DNA of 64,000 nucleotides from Leptospirales bacterium (GTDB taxonomy: Bacteria > Spirochaetota > Leptospiria > Leptospirales > Leptonemataceae), in the NCBI GenBank assembly GCA_016788865.1, contig JAEUSB010000095.1:124001-188000 (forward strand), given 5' to 3'. The position numbers and the translations under genes were made by a program. Shown one piece after another: positions 32,481-42,063 of this stretch (the first letter of the stretch is position 1; the number at the start of each line of letters is the position of its first letter). A model generated the notes under the pieces. The model worked only from the letters and a program-made list of their open reading frames with translations, was not told the DNA's origin and made no database searches.

Positions 32481-33203
32481 TCAATTGATTGGGAAAGTAT
32501 ATTTGAGTTCGACGAGGCGATTGTGGCCCCGAACCAGATTGGCCGATTGAACTGCCCCGATTACCCGCGGAACTGCAAGTGCCAGCGCAATGTTCCCCGC
32601 GTATCTTCCCGGATTCCAGCGGTCACGAAACCAGTTTCTGCCTGCCGCCCACAGAAGGAAGGCGTCAGCTCCGAAATACATTGAGAATCGAAACACGGTC
32701 TGACCTGTAGTCAGTCGCGGAGAGCCGTAAGATGAATGCAATACGCCGAGCCAGGGTGCTACAAAGTTCAAGGATTGACCGAGTATGTGCGATTTGTGCT
32801 CAAGCGGTGCGAACGTGATTGTCTCTCCGTTTGGTAGCACTGGCGACTCTGTTCGCACGATCCCTTCAATTTGAAGAATACGGGAAATTGTAAGAACATC
32901 ACCTGACCTGCCTTCGACTCTGAGGATTGGCACCGGTTGTTTCTCGCTTACGGTTGTCGCATACATACGATACGTGAAGGGCGAGGTGCGAAGATTGTAG
33001 TAAGCATAGGCGAAGCCTTCTGATTCGGCTTCGAGTTCGTAACCCTCGCGATCGAATTTATCGAGAACACCGGTAAGTTTCCCCCGCAATTGCTCTAGCG
33101 GAGCTGACGCCTCGAATGCCCGGTTCATCTCAGCGTGAAGATTAGAGGCAACCGCAAGCAACAGGACAGCTATTAAAGGTTTCAAACAATGGGTCATAAG
33201 CAC
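32481..33203 (-). CDS. Exported protein, unknown
   Basis: About 240 aa, GTG 33203 or ATG 33197. A signal peptide (CLKPLIAVLLLAVASNLHA) precedes a domain with alternating strand pattern and YRMYATTVSEKQPVPILRVEG. Toward the end there is a more hydrophobic stretch (FGADAFLLWAAGRNW and NIALALAVPRVIGA). No family recognised. The start lies one base before the end of the CPBP gene, indicating one transcript. Probably periplasmic or outer-membrane-associated. Confidence 0.6.
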   Translation of the reverse strand: MLMTHCLKPLIAVLLLAVASNLHAEMNRAFEASAPLEQLRGKLTGVLDKFDREGYELEAESEGFAYAYYNLRTSPFTYRMYATTVSEKQPVPILRVEGRSGDVLTISRILQIEGIVRTESPVLPNGETITFAPLEHKSHILGQSLNFVAPWLGVLHSSYGSPRLTTGQTVFRFSMYFGADAFLLWAAGRNWFRDRWNPGRYAGNIALALAVPRVIGAVQSANLVRGHNRLVELKYTFPIN

Positions 33204-33204
33204 G

Positions 33205-33804
33205 TCAGCCTGCGGAAAGCAGAATCAGCAGGTTGTAGACTACGTGAGCCAGAATCGAGGCCATAAGCCCGTAGCGCCAGTATAAAACTCCGAAGGTCAA
33301 ACCGCATACCAGGATGAACGGCGCGGACACAATTGGATGCACAATTGCAAAACAAAAGGATGAAACAATCAGCGCGAATGCGGTTGGCATTGTGCTTCGG
33401 AGAAACCGAAAGAGCCCGGCTCTGTACAACAGTTCTTCCGCCATTGGTGTTAGCAGGCCAGACACGAGAATTGTAAGACCCTTTGCGATTGGACGCTCCG
33501 AGCCTGAGAACAGACCTGTGAATCTGAGAAACGCCTGCAAAAGCAAATAGAGTCCAAGACCCGCTCCGACCGCAGCAATGGCGGATTCCAGGCGGCGACC
33601 CTCAGCGATCGGGTTGGCCATCGGCATGGCCAGGCGTCTTGCCGCAAATACATAGGCTGTGTAGGCTGCACACGCCAGGCCTGTATACGCAAGTTTCTCG
33701 GTCAGGAAGGCCTGTTCCGTGCCCTGGATCTGGCGCGCCACAAATCCAAATAACAATGCATGTGTCAGAAAAATCGCGATTCCTGGTAGGGTTGGCCAGA
33801 GCAC
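33205..33804 (-). CDS. CPBP-family intramembrane metalloprotease
   Basis: About 199 aa if GTG 33804 is used. The frame continues to 34047 but that part is antisense to the M23 gene and non-hydrophobic. Membrane helices carry the CPBP (Abi) motifs: TPMAEELLYRAGLFRFL (EExxxR), FCFAIVHP (His) and LAHVVYNLLIL (HxxxN). Family members are membrane proteases related to CAAX prenyl endopeptidase or bacteriocin-immunity proteins; bacterial roles are often unknown. No prenylation or bacteriocin gene is nearby. The divergent M23 gene starts about 46 bases away, so they share a promoter region. Confidence 0.78.
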   Translation of the reverse strand: MLWPTLPGIAIFLTHALLFGFVARQIQGTEQAFLTEKLAYTGLACAAYTAYVFAARRLAMPMANPIAEGRRLESAIAAVGAGLGLYLLLQAFLRFTGLFSGSERPIAKGLTILVSGLLTPMAEELLYRAGLFRFLRSTMPTAFALIVSSFCFAIVHPIVSAPFILVCGLTFGVLYWRYGLMASILAHVVYNLLILLSAG

Positions 33805-33850
33805 GGACCAAAAAAGATCACATTTCCGCGCTGAGGATCGATATTTAAAT

Positions 33851-34672
33851 GTGCGGTTGGGTTTCTTGCTGGTCTTCCTGGGATGGTCCCTGCACGCAAA
33901 CGACGTGCGCCTCACGAGCCTGCGCGAGGGCGAGACCCTGTCGGCTCTCCGGAATGAAATTGCCATTAATCTCAAAGCGCATGCTCGCGGCCAATGCCCA
34001 AAGGCCCCACTCCGGTTTGTGAAATACGCATTGAAAAAGGACGACAATTTCTTTCGGGTCGTAACAAGTGCGCATCAGGATCCGGATACGCTGGCTTCAC
34101 TGAATCGGCTGGTTTCGCACGCCGAAATAGGCCCCGGAGATACCCTGCTTATTCCCAACGCTCGAGGTCTTTTCACTGAGTCCGGTGGCCCCGGGGCAAT
34201 CTACGTCAAGGAACTGGATCTTTACTTCTTTCCCGGTCGCAAGTTTCATCCAGAAGAACGCAAGCTCTTCAGGGGAGACGATTTTGTTTATCCGCTTAAG
34301 ACCTTCATTCTGACATCAGGTTACGGATCGAGGGTTGATCCACTTTCAAGCAAGCAGACCTTTCATGGAGGGCTGGACCTGGCGGCACCAGAGGGTACTG
34401 CAGTCAATGCAAGCCGATCGGGAACGGTCAAGTTTGTGGGGAACCTTGGTGGTTATGGAACGTTAGTTGTAATCGATCACGGCCACGGCTACAAGACTCT
34501 ATACGGTCATTTAAAGAGCTTCTCTGTCAAGGTAAACGATCGCGTGCGAGCGGGTGAAGAAATCGGAAAGGTCGGTTCAACCGGACGGTCCACGGGCCCG
34601 CATCTTCACTTTGAAATGCGCAAGGACGGCAAAGTTGCCCGTCCTCGCATGGTTCATGGCGTAGAATCCTGA
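33851..34672 (+). CDS. M23 peptidase with LysM-like region
   Basis: 273 aa from GTG 33851, giving a signal peptide (RLGFLLVFLGWSLHA-NDV). Residues about 25-125 resemble a degenerate LysM (LREGETLSALRNE, DPDTLASLNRL, IGPGDTLLIPNARG). Residues about 160-273 are an M23/LytM domain with zinc ligands in HGGLDLAAPEGT (HxxxD) and HLHFEM (HxH), plus GHGYKTLYGHL. All ligands are present, so it is probably an active endopeptidase of peptidoglycan cross-bridges or, as in many Gram-negatives, part of a cell-separation or elongation complex. Convergent with the FecR lipoprotein. Confidence 0.9.
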   Translation: MRLGFLLVFLGWSLHANDVRLTSLREGETLSALRNEIAINLKAHARGQCPKAPLRFVKYALKKDDNFFRVVTSAHQDPDTLASLNRLVSHAEIGPGDTLLIPNARGLFTESGGPGAIYVKELDLYFFPGRKFHPEERKLFRGDDFVYPLKTFILTSGYGSRVDPLSSKQTFHGGLDLAAPEGTAVNASRSGTVKFVGNLGGYGTLVVIDHGHGYKTLYGHLKSFSVKVNDRVRAGEEIGKVGSTGRSTGPHLHFEMRKDGKVARPRMVHGVES

Positions 34673-34685
34673 ATGGATTTCCTGG

Positions 34686-35813
34686 TTAGAACTCCATCCC
34701 GCTAACCTGCGCTTCCAGGTAGGTTTGGGTTCCTTCCGGTGTAAGCACAGTGTAATCCTGCCCGGTCTGGAAAATAACCCCACGCACTCTTGTTCCGTTT
34801 TTCAAGACGAGTGTTTCCGCGGATTTGCCAATGATTTGCTCAATCCGGCTTAGCTGTTGATCGCGAACGGCCGAATTTCTTTCTTTCACGGCAGCGGCTG
34901 CGCCAGCGTTATCCTTTGCCTTAGCCTGTTCGATTGAGACAAACTCCTCATATTCTTTCAGGCGGCGCTTCATATCGTCCGGTTTTACGTCTTTGATTTG
35001 AGGCGCCGGGATGGGTTTCTCAACAGCTGACTTGACTTGATCCTTCTTTGCCGGATCTTCAAAATGCTTGGCGAGCAGCGTCTGGGCTGTCTTCGCATCC
35101 TGTTCCGTTGCATTTTCTTTGTTTAGAAGTGCAACCATGGCCGGATCCTGCAGTACTGGTTTTAGCCCGGCTTCATCGATCAGGCGATCCGCTGATTTCG
35201 AGTCAACGACGGCGGACTTGCCGCTTTCAACCACGGTCTCAGATTTCTCGCATTTTTCTACGACCGACTTCAGTTCAGGTGTTTTCTCTACAACGCCAGC
35301 GGGAAGATCTTCTACGCCAGACCGTGGGCGCACTGCAACCTTGCCATCATGAACTGCAACCTGTGCATTTCCTGTTCCATCAATGGTGGCTTCAAATCGC
35401 GTTCCACGAACGGCCGCAACCGCAGAGGGAAGTCTCACATGGAAGGATTCACCGGCATTCAACTTCTTCACCTGCGCCATAACGGTTCCCTGTGTCAACT
35501 TTGGAGAGAGTGTTACTCCATTGGAGTCTTGTAAGGCGCTGAGTACCATTGAACTGTTTTGCTGTAGGCGCATTGTAACGGACGAATCTAGTTCACGAAC
35601 CTGAATATCAACGAGTGATTGTGGACCTACTGTGATTGTTTCCTTTGCCTGGATGATAGACCCTGTCTCAACGGCCTTGCCCGACACCTGGACCGTGCCG
35701 ACCTTGAATAGTACAAGGGCGCTAACATTGGCAGACTTGGCGCCCTCCGAGGAGCCCTTGCAAGAGAGTACCAGCGGAAGCGCAAAAAGTAGAGAAATAG
35801 AAAGGTGACGCAT
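34686..35813 (-). CDS. FecR-domain lipoprotein (LipL45-like)
   Basis: 375 aa. The signal HLSISLLFALPLVLSCKG has a lipobox with Cys at residue 18. A FecR-type beta domain (about 45-165, with ITVGPQSLVDIQVRE and LPSAVAAVRGTRFEATID) is followed by a long charged helical segment and a small C-terminal beta unit (GTRVRGVIFQTGQDYTVLTPEG). The domain order is that of Leptospira LipL45/Qlp42-type lipoproteins; equivalence is inferred. It lies 45 bases behind flhA on the same strand, so it may share the flagellar transcript. There is no FecI sigma or FecA receptor here, arguing against classical iron signalling. Confidence 0.85.
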   Translation of the reverse strand: MRHLSISLLFALPLVLSCKGSSEGAKSANVSALVLFKVGTVQVSGKAVETGSIIQAKETITVGPQSLVDIQVRELDSSVTMRLQQNSSMVLSALQDSNGVTLSPKLTQGTVMAQVKKLNAGESFHVRLPSAVAAVRGTRFEATIDGTGNAQVAVHDGKVAVRPRSGVEDLPAGVVEKTPELKSVVEKCEKSETVVESGKSAVVDSKSADRLIDEAGLKPVLQDPAMVALLNKENATEQDAKTAQTLLAKHFEDPAKKDQVKSAVEKPIPAPQIKDVKPDDMKRRLKEYEEFVSIEQAKAKDNAGAAAAVKERNSAVRDQQLSRIEQIIGKSAETLVLKNGTRVRGVIFQTGQDYTVLTPEGTQTYLEAQVSGMEF

Positions 35814-35858
35814 ATCCCTTCTTAGAGGTTGCGATTGCGGGAATCAATTCAAAAAAAA

Positions 35859-37982
35859 CTATCCGACAGGTGCCGCCTCCTGGCGCTGGAGGGCGACCTG
35901 GCCCACAATTTCCATCTTGATACCCGATCCCTGTGGAACTTCTTCATGTGCCAGGACTGCAAAACTACCCTGCGGCAGGAATCGCAATAGGAAGTCGAAC
36001 AGTGGTCCGCGAATCACCCGACTCGACATAAACACGGGAACTCTTTGCTTCTGCGCGGAGCCCTGGTATTCTGCAATAAATGCCTCGCGAATAGCAAGAT
36101 TCAAATCCGGCTTCAGTGCAAGGATGTAACCCTCCTGCGGATCTGCGTGAATTGCGTCGCGAATACGCCGCTCGATATCGGGACTGACTGTAATTGCCTG
36201 GAGGACGCCATTGTGGACGTACTCCGTTACAATCTGCCGGCGCAATGCGAAACGCACAGCTTCGCAAACAATGTACGGATCCCATTGTGGCAGCCGTTCT
36301 GCCTGTCCGGCGATGACTTCAAGAATTCTCACCATATTCCGGATAGAAACGTTCTCACGTAGCAATAGCTTGAGTACTTCCTGGATACGGCCCATTGGTA
36401 CTTTTCTTTCTTCGAGTACCTCGCGCACAATTACCGGATGATCCTGCTGGATACTATCCAGGATCTCCTTGATTTCCTGGCGACCCATGATGTCCGCGCT
36501 CGATTTCTGTATCAAGTTCGACAAATGCGTTGCGATGACGGTTGACGCGTCCACAACATCGTATCCCCAGTTTTCTGCGTCGGCTTTTTGCTCAGGTGTA
36601 ATCCATGCTGCTCGCATATTGAAAGTAGGTTCGTTGAATTCTTCTGCGCCGCGTAACGGTTCCGTGACACGACCGGAGTTGATGGCTATGAGATGGTCCG
36701 GTTTTAACGTGAAATCCCCAACAACATCCCCGTCCAGCCGCACATGATACTGATTGGGTTGCAGGCTCATGTTATCACGAATTCGAACAGGCGGGACAAT
36801 CAGCCCCATCTCCCGGGCGAATTTCCCGCGTAGCCGGGAGATTTGATCGAGCAACGTTCCGCCAGATTTTGGATCAACGAGTGGGATCAGGTTGTATCCA
36901 ATTTCCACGCCAAGCTTTTCAGTCTTTGCCTGCTGAATGTAAGATTCCGGTTTGCGTTCCTCGACTTTTTCCTTTTCCTTACGAACTTCTTCCTGTTTGT
37001 CTTGCTTCAGAGCGCGGTCCATCTTGTAGCCCAGATATAGAAGAAACCCGCCGCATGCCCAGAGTGAGAAGATTGGAAACCCGGGTAACAATCCGGAAAG
37101 GACCATTACACTTCCCACAACATAGAGAATTTGAGGATTTCTCAGCAATTGCTTTTGAATGTCTGCAGGGAGTGTTCCATCACCGACACTTCGCGTTACA
37201 ATGATACCTGTTGCCGTTGAAATCATGAGGGCAGGCAGCTGGTTTACAAGACCGTCCCCGATTGTAAACTTCGTGTAAAGAGCCAGGGCATCCGTAAAGG
37301 ATTCACCACGAATGGTGATACCAATTATCAAACCACCAATGACGTTGATAGCGGTGATGATCAAACCAACGCGTACATCCCCCTGCACGAATTTTGAAGC
37401 ACCATCCATTGCTCCATAGAATTGCGATTCCTTGTGCAGTTCTTCACGGCGCTTTCTCGCATCGGCTTCGGTTATGTGACCGTTCTGCAAATCGGTATCG
37501 ATGGCCATTTGTTTACCGGTCATTCCATCGAGAGCGAATCTTGCCGCAACTTCTGAAACCCGTGTAGCACCTTTGGTGATGACCATGATTTGAACGAGAA
37601 TCAGGATCAGGAAGATCACCGCGCCAATTACAAAGCTTCCGGTTGACCCTCCGCCGCCCACGACGAAGGTTCCAAACGCGCTGATCAACGCAGAATCGGC
37701 CTGTCCGCCCTTTGAGAGAATCATCCTGGTTGAGGAAACGTTCAGTGCCAGTCTAAAGATCGTAGATACCAGAAGAATGGTTGGAAATACAGTAAAGTCA
37801 GCCGGGCCTTTTGATGCAAGCGCTGTGAGCAAGATCAACAAACCTGTTAGAAGACTGATTGCTATCAGCCCATCGAGTACGACGCCGGGCAGCGGAATGA
37901 CGATGAGCGAGAAGACAGCAATGACGCCAAGCCCGAGAATCGTATCTGCATTTCTAAAGTTCAGTCGAATTTGCTCAAGCAT
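35859..37982 (-). CDS. flhA: Flagellar export gate protein FlhA
   Basis: 707 aa, full length. The N-terminal half has eight hydrophobic segments with the conserved FHIPEP-like loop (ARFALDGMTGKQMAIDTDLQNG) and GDGLVNQLPALMISTATGIIVTR. The C-terminal cytosolic domains (about 350-700) include LEEIGYN-like GYNLIPLVDP and the conserved PRHLKEVL-equivalent region VLKLLLRENVSIRNMVRILE. It forms the nonameric export gate and docks chaperone-substrate complexes. ATG overlaps the flhB stop by one base. Usual followers flhF and flhG are not next; the FecR lipoprotein is. Confidence 0.97.
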   Translation of the reverse strand: MLEQIRLNFRNADTILGLGVIAVFSLIVIPLPGVVLDGLIAISLLTGLLILLTALASKGPADFTVFPTILLVSTIFRLALNVSSTRMILSKGGQADSALISAFGTFVVGGGGSTGSFVIGAVIFLILILVQIMVITKGATRVSEVAARFALDGMTGKQMAIDTDLQNGHITEADARKRREELHKESQFYGAMDGASKFVQGDVRVGLIITAINVIGGLIIGITIRGESFTDALALYTKFTIGDGLVNQLPALMISTATGIIVTRSVGDGTLPADIQKQLLRNPQILYVVGSVMVLSGLLPGFPIFSLWACGGFLLYLGYKMDRALKQDKQEEVRKEKEKVEERKPESYIQQAKTEKLGVEIGYNLIPLVDPKSGGTLLDQISRLRGKFAREMGLIVPPVRIRDNMSLQPNQYHVRLDGDVVGDFTLKPDHLIAINSGRVTEPLRGAEEFNEPTFNMRAAWITPEQKADAENWGYDVVDASTVIATHLSNLIQKSSADIMGRQEIKEILDSIQQDHPVIVREVLEERKVPMGRIQEVLKLLLRENVSIRNMVRILEVIAGQAERLPQWDPYIVCEAVRFALRRQIVTEYVHNGVLQAITVSPDIERRIRDAIHADPQEGYILALKPDLNLAIREAFIAEYQGSAQKQRVPVFMSSRVIRGPLFDFLLRFLPQGSFAVLAHEEVPQGSGIKMEIVGQVALQRQEAAPVG

Positions 37983-39271
37983 CAGGATCTCACCTTGGTC
38001 CGAAATTTATCCAGTTTTGCGAAAATGAGGCTCACTGCCCGGTAGAGAGTTTCCGGAATCTCGCGGCCCACTTCCACCGTGCGAAAGATTGCGCGCGCAA
38101 CTTCCGGATTCTCTTCGATTGGAATATCGTTTTCGCGGGCGATGCGGCGAATCTCAAAGGCGATCGAATCCTGTCCCTTGGCTATGAGTTTGGGTCCCCC
38201 GGCCAGTGTAGGATCATAAAGAAGTGCTACAGCGTAGTGAGTCGGGTTCGTAATGACAACATCTGCGGTTGGAACTTCCTTCAGCATGTTTCGTTGTCGC
38301 GAAAGCTGGAAATAACGTTCCCGTTGGCGCTGACGAATGAGCGGATCTCCATAATCTTCCTTGCGTTCGCGTTTCACTTCTGAAACGTCCATCTTCAAGC
38401 TTTCCATGTACTCAAAGCGTTCGTAGAAATAGTCCGGGATTGCCAGAGCCAGCAGCACAACCGCGCAAATGATCAAAAGCTTGAATGCGGAATGGGCAAA
38501 CAATACGGTAGCTTGTCGCACATCCATGCCCGATGTTTTGAGCATTGGAATAAAATCATCCATAATCACCAGGTAGGCGGCGAAGCCAATGATTCCCACC
38601 AGGACAAACGTCTTGAGCATCATGTAGATATTCCGCCGGCCAGGAACTATTCGCGTAAAATCAGGAATTAAACGCTCCGGCATGAAGAGAGGTCTCACCG
38701 TGAACAGGGCACCCACTTGAACTATGTTACCAACTACCCCCATGAACAATGATATGGCGAATAACGGTATACAAATCTTGAAAACTTCAAAGAAGAGAGC
38801 CCCAACAAAACTCTTCACATCCTCGGCCTGGAACGTTGTCTGATTGAAAGCACCTTCTCCAAGGAACTTATGAAAAAGCTGCATGCATTGATTGACCATG
38901 TAGCCACCGGCCAGGTAGAGCGCGATGACAGCACCAAGGAGGATGATTGCGTTTGTCAGATCCTGGGACTTTGGAACCCGACCTCGATCGCGCTCTTCGC
39001 GAATCCGGCGTTCAGTTGGTTCTTCCGTCCGACCTTCGTCTTCTGCGGCAAATCTGCTAAGACAAATCTCAGGTAGCAGGTCGAGCTCGAGATTGCGGGC
39101 AAGGCGCGCAAAATCTACCCTGGGTTCATTGCTTTTCCATGAGCCGTCTTGCTTGTGCCATTCATGAGTCTCCTTTGCCGCCAGTGGCAAGGCGATTGGT
39201 CCAGTGCCGGAGAAAGGAACCAGTAATGGAGTTCCGCGGAATTCTTCTTCCATGAAAGCCTGGAGGATCAT
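37982..39271 (-). CDS. flhB: Flagellar export switch protein FlhB
   Basis: 429 aa, longer than most because of a 65-residue N-terminal extension before RFAAEDEGRTEEPTERRIREERDRG, the usual FlhB start region. It has four transmembrane helices, then the cytosolic domain with the autocleavage motif VITNPTHYAVALLYD (cleavage between Asn and Pro) and IAFEIRRIARENDIPIEENPEVARAIF. It controls the switch from rod/hook to filament substrates. ATG 39271 overlaps the fliR stop by four bases. Long N-terminal leaders with an LDL..FA-like patch are also known from other spirochaete FlhB proteins. Confidence 0.96.
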   Translation of the reverse strand: MILQAFMEEEFRGTPLLVPFSGTGPIALPLAAKETHEWHKQDGSWKSNEPRVDFARLARNLELDLLPEICLSRFAAEDEGRTEEPTERRIREERDRGRVPKSQDLTNAIILLGAVIALYLAGGYMVNQCMQLFHKFLGEGAFNQTTFQAEDVKSFVGALFFEVFKICIPLFAISLFMGVVGNIVQVGALFTVRPLFMPERLIPDFTRIVPGRRNIYMMLKTFVLVGIIGFAAYLVIMDDFIPMLKTSGMDVRQATVLFAHSAFKLLIICAVVLLALAIPDYFYERFEYMESLKMDVSEVKRERKEDYGDPLIRQRQRERYFQLSRQRNMLKEVPTADVVITNPTHYAVALLYDPTLAGGPKLIAKGQDSIAFEIRRIARENDIPIEENPEVARAIFRTVEVGREIPETLYRAVSLIFAKLDKFRTKVRS

Positions 39272-40083
39272 GACTTTGCCGCCGGCCAGGTGCGCATCAT
39301 GTCTCCCATGATGTCATAGATCCTGTGAAACGATTCTGCCATAATTGGAATAATAACAGGAGAAAGCGTAAGCAATAACAGCAGGCCAACAATGATATTG
39401 ATATGAACGCCCATGTTCATCAAATTGAGCTGTGGCGCAGCCCTTCCAACCAGGCCGAGCGCCACGGTCGTGATAAATAGAATCCCGGCTGCCGGAATAC
39501 CTATCTTCAATGCTGTCAGGAACAGCACGCCCATGGTCATATCGATCGTATTCAGTATCCCGCCTAACGTCTGCGTATCCATGGCAAGCGTGGGAACCTT
39601 CTGGATCGAAAATGCCAGAGCGCGGATCATGTGCAGATACGCCGGTGCATTTATGCCATCCACCGGGAAGCTCAGCACAAGAAAAAGTAGCAGACCAATG
39701 ACGTTCTTTAGGGTGCCAATGATGGGCATGCTGGTTTGTGAACCCGGGTCAAGAACCTCTGCGAAGGAAACCCCTGCCTGAATGGAAAAGAGTTCTCCTG
39801 CCATTTGAAACGCAGCAAAGATCATCTGGATCAGGAAACCCACCATGAGTCCCAGCAACGTTTGTGCCATAACTTCCACCGCGTAGAGAAGCGGATGTCC
39901 GGGTAGGGCAGGCAGAAAATTCACGGACACTGGATAGAGGACGGCAGCCAACAGGAATGCAATACCCATTCTAAGTCTATAAGGCATGCTCTCTGCGCTG
40001 AACACGGGAGCTATAAAGACCAATCCGATCATGCGCGCGAAGATCAGGAGGAAGTACTGCGTGTTTCGATCAAAAATCTCCAA
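39268..40083 (-). CDS. fliR: Flagellar export apparatus protein FliR
   Basis: 271 aa, several long hydrophobic helices. Family patterns: FLLIFARMIGLVFIAPVFSAE at the start, LGLMVGFLIQMIFAAFQMAG and the conserved ISFAEV-like VSFAEVLDPGSQ, then MGVLFLTALKIGIPAAGILF. With FliP and FliQ it forms the helical core of the export gate at the base of the flagellar rod. Located between fliQ and flhB with overlaps, the canonical order. Confidence 0.95.
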   Translation of the reverse strand: MEIFDRNTQYFLLIFARMIGLVFIAPVFSAESMPYRLRMGIAFLLAAVLYPVSVNFLPALPGHPLLYAVEVMAQTLLGLMVGFLIQMIFAAFQMAGELFSIQAGVSFAEVLDPGSQTSMPIIGTLKNVIGLLLFLVLSFPVDGINAPAYLHMIRALAFSIQKVPTLAMDTQTLGGILNTIDMTMGVLFLTALKIGIPAAGILFITTVALGLVGRAAPQLNLMNMGVHINIIVGLLLLLTLSPVIIPIMAESFHRIYDIMGDMMRTWPAAKS

Positions 40084-40093
40084 CGCTTTGCAC

Positions 40094-40360
40094 CTAGAAT
40101 CTTTGTATCAGGCCAAAAACGCCCGCAGTGTAATCCACCAGGGTTTGAATGATGTAGCTTGCAAAAAGTGCCAGCGCCGCGAAGACGGCCAGCAGCTTGG
40201 GGACAAACGTAAGCGTCTGCTCTTGAATGGACGTGGTTGTTTGAAGAATAGAAACGATTAGCCCTACGAACAGCGAAAGCAACAGCATGGGTGCCGAAAC
40301 TTTCAGAGTTACGATCAGGGCATCCTGGAGTAGCTTGATGGCATCTGCTTCAAGCATCAC
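40094..40360 (-). CDS. fliQ: Flagellar export apparatus protein FliQ
   Basis: 88 aa with two hydrophobic hairpin helices ([20 protein letters not shown] and [17 protein letters not shown]), matching the family length and the motif [20 protein letters not shown]. Four copies wrap the FliP/FliR core of the export gate. Start overlaps the fliP stop by four bases; fliR follows ten bases later. Confidence 0.96.
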   Translation of the reverse strand: MMLEADAIKLLQDALIVTLKVSAPMLLLSLFVGLIVSILQTTTSIQEQTLTFVPKLLAVFAALALFASYIIQTLVDYTAGVFGLIQRF

Positions 40361-41133
40361 CCACCACCGTTATACGACATTACAAGATTGTACGTGATCA
40401 AGTGCCAACCATCGACCAGGATAAAAAGTATGATCTTGAACGGCAGCGATATCATTGCCGGGGGTAGCATTACCATACCCATGGACATCAAGGTAGAAGA
40501 GACAATCAGATCGATTACGATAAACGGAATGAAAATGACGATTCCGATTATGAAGGCCTTCTTGATCTCGGAAAGCATGAAGGCAGGCACCAGAATGTAG
40601 GAGTCAATGTCGTTTACACTTTTGATTTCTGCGCGATTCTTTCCTGAGAGATTGATGAACAATCCAATTTCTTTGGCCCCGTCCTTGCCAATCTGACGAA
40701 TCATGAAATCGCGGAACGGTTTCATCCCGGCGTCAATGAATTTGGTCGTAGCCAGCTCTCCCCGTGTGTAGGGTTGAAGCGCAGATTCATTGAACTCCTT
40801 TGCCGTCGGGGCCATGATAAAGAAAGTCACGAACAACGCCAGGCCAAAGAGCACCTGGTTTGGAGGCATGTTCTGCAGCGCGAGGGCCCGCCTTACAAAA
40901 TCAAAAACGATTACAACCTTTGTGAACGACGTCATCATCATGACCAGGGCTGGCGCAAGACTGAGCAGCGTGAACATGATGATGAGCAAGAGTGAGAACG
41001 ATGCCTCGCGCCCATCACGGGCACCCCGAATGCCATCGATGACCGGGATCTGGAAACCGGGGACCTGGGCAAAAGCGGGTGCGGCAAGGAAGATCAAGCC
41101 GAGGAGTAGCAGTGTCTTTCTGGTCAGTGACAT
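40357..41133 (-). CDS. fliP: Flagellar export apparatus protein FliP
   Basis: 258 aa from ATG 41133; a start at 41178 would put 15 extra residues before the signal. The cleavable signal ([18 protein letters not shown]) is typical of FliP. Motifs: [47 protein letters not shown] and [33 protein letters not shown], all well conserved across the family. Five FliP plus FliR form the export channel. Its 5' neighbour in transcription is pheA, an unexpected metabolic gene in a flagellar operon. Confidence 0.96.
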   Translation of the reverse strand: MSLTRKTLLLLGLIFLAAPAFAQVPGFQIPVIDGIRGARDGREASFSLLLIIMFTLLSLAPALVMMMTSFTKVVIVFDFVRRALALQNMPPNQVLFGLALFVTFFIMAPTAKEFNESALQPYTRGELATTKFIDAGMKPFRDFMIRQIGKDGAKEIGLFINLSGKNRAEIKSVNDIDSYILVPAFMLSEIKKAFIIGIVIFIPFIVIDLIVSSTLMSMGMVMLPPAMISLPFKIILFILVDGWHLITYNLVMSYNGGG

Positions 41134-41215
41134 AATTCGGCCCCAACCCAATTTTATCGGTTCAAGGCCGATGTACAAGAATATTTTAGAAGTACAACTA
41201 AAATTTTGGGCCCGG

Positions 41216-42046
41216 TCAGGACTCGTATGGCTCCATGATCCGCGGATACGAGCCCAGGACTTTGATGCCTTCCGTCAGAGGTAGGGCGCGGGCCAGGGCT
41301 TCTTTCACATTGGGGTCAGTCTGGATGCCTTCTATCCCCACGAAGAACTTGCAGGCGTCACTGCGACCCGGGATAGCGCGCGATTGAATTCGATTCAGAT
41401 TAGCGTTCAGGTCATGAAAAGGTTTGAGAAAGAGGAACAACGATCCCGGCTGATTACTCAGACTTGCGACCAGGCTGGTATTGCCCGGTGAGGCCTTTGC
41501 GTCCGGTGTCACTGGCTCATGGCCGATTGTGAAGAACTGGGTGACGTTTGGAACCTTTTCCAGTATGGGAAACTCAAGGATCTCAAGCCCGTATTCCAGG
41601 GCGCTATCCCTGGTCGAGATGGCCACCCCGCCTGGATCGTCTGCGGCGATTGCGGCTGCTTCGGAGGTGCTGGAGGCGGCTCTGGTTTTGGCGTTGGGAA
41701 ACTGGGCGCGAATCCAATCGTTGCAATGCTTCAGTGCGGCGTAGTGCGAGTAGATTGTCTTGATTGTCTGGTTCTTCCGGCCAAGGAGAGCATATCTGAC
41801 GTGAATCCGAGTCTCTTCGCGTACAAATAGATTGAACCCATCTTCTACAAAAGCGTCCACGCTATCATGGATGATCCCACCGGAGCTGTTCTCGATTGGC
41901 ACAATCCCGATTCGATCTTTTGATTCGCTCACATAGGCAACCACGTCCGCTACACTTGGCTGGGGAATTTGCTCCAGTTGCGCATAACGTTGTTTTGCGA
42001 CCAACGATGCAAAACTTCCCTTACGACCAAGATACGCTACGTTCAA
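41216..42046 (-). CDS. pheA: Prephenate dehydratase with ACT domain
   Basis: 276 aa, monofunctional (no chorismate mutase). It makes phenylpyruvate for phenylalanine synthesis. The PDT domain shows [10 protein letters not shown] (family GPxGTFS), [10 protein letters not shown] and NVTQFFTIG at residues 167-175, where the family consensus is TRF: Arg is replaced by Gln 170. The ACT domain has [11 protein letters not shown] and [11 protein letters not shown], the usual Phe-binding GALV/ESRP-like sites in relaxed form. It sits between fliO and fliP, 17 and 82 bases from its neighbours, on the same strand. Probably functional; the Arg-to-Gln change is unusual. Confidence 0.9.
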   Translation of the reverse strand: MNVAYLGRKGSFASLVAKQRYAQLEQIPQPSVADVVAYVSESKDRIGIVPIENSSGGIIHDSVDAFVEDGFNLFVREETRIHVRYALLGRKNQTIKTIYSHYAALKHCNDWIRAQFPNAKTRAASSTSEAAAIAADDPGGVAISTRDSALEYGLEILEFPILEKVPNVTQFFTIGHEPVTPDAKASPGNTSLVASLSNQPGSLFLFLKPFHDLNANLNRIQSRAIPGRSDACKFFVGIEGIQTDPNVKEALARALPLTEGIKVLGSYPRIMEPYES

Positions 42047-42063
42047 TGCAATACCGTCCAGAG

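Noticed and set aside
33719-33850. Extended start of the M23 peptidase
   Set aside because: It would bury the signal peptide 44 residues inside and overlap the divergent CPBP gene; GTG 33851 gives a proper signal.
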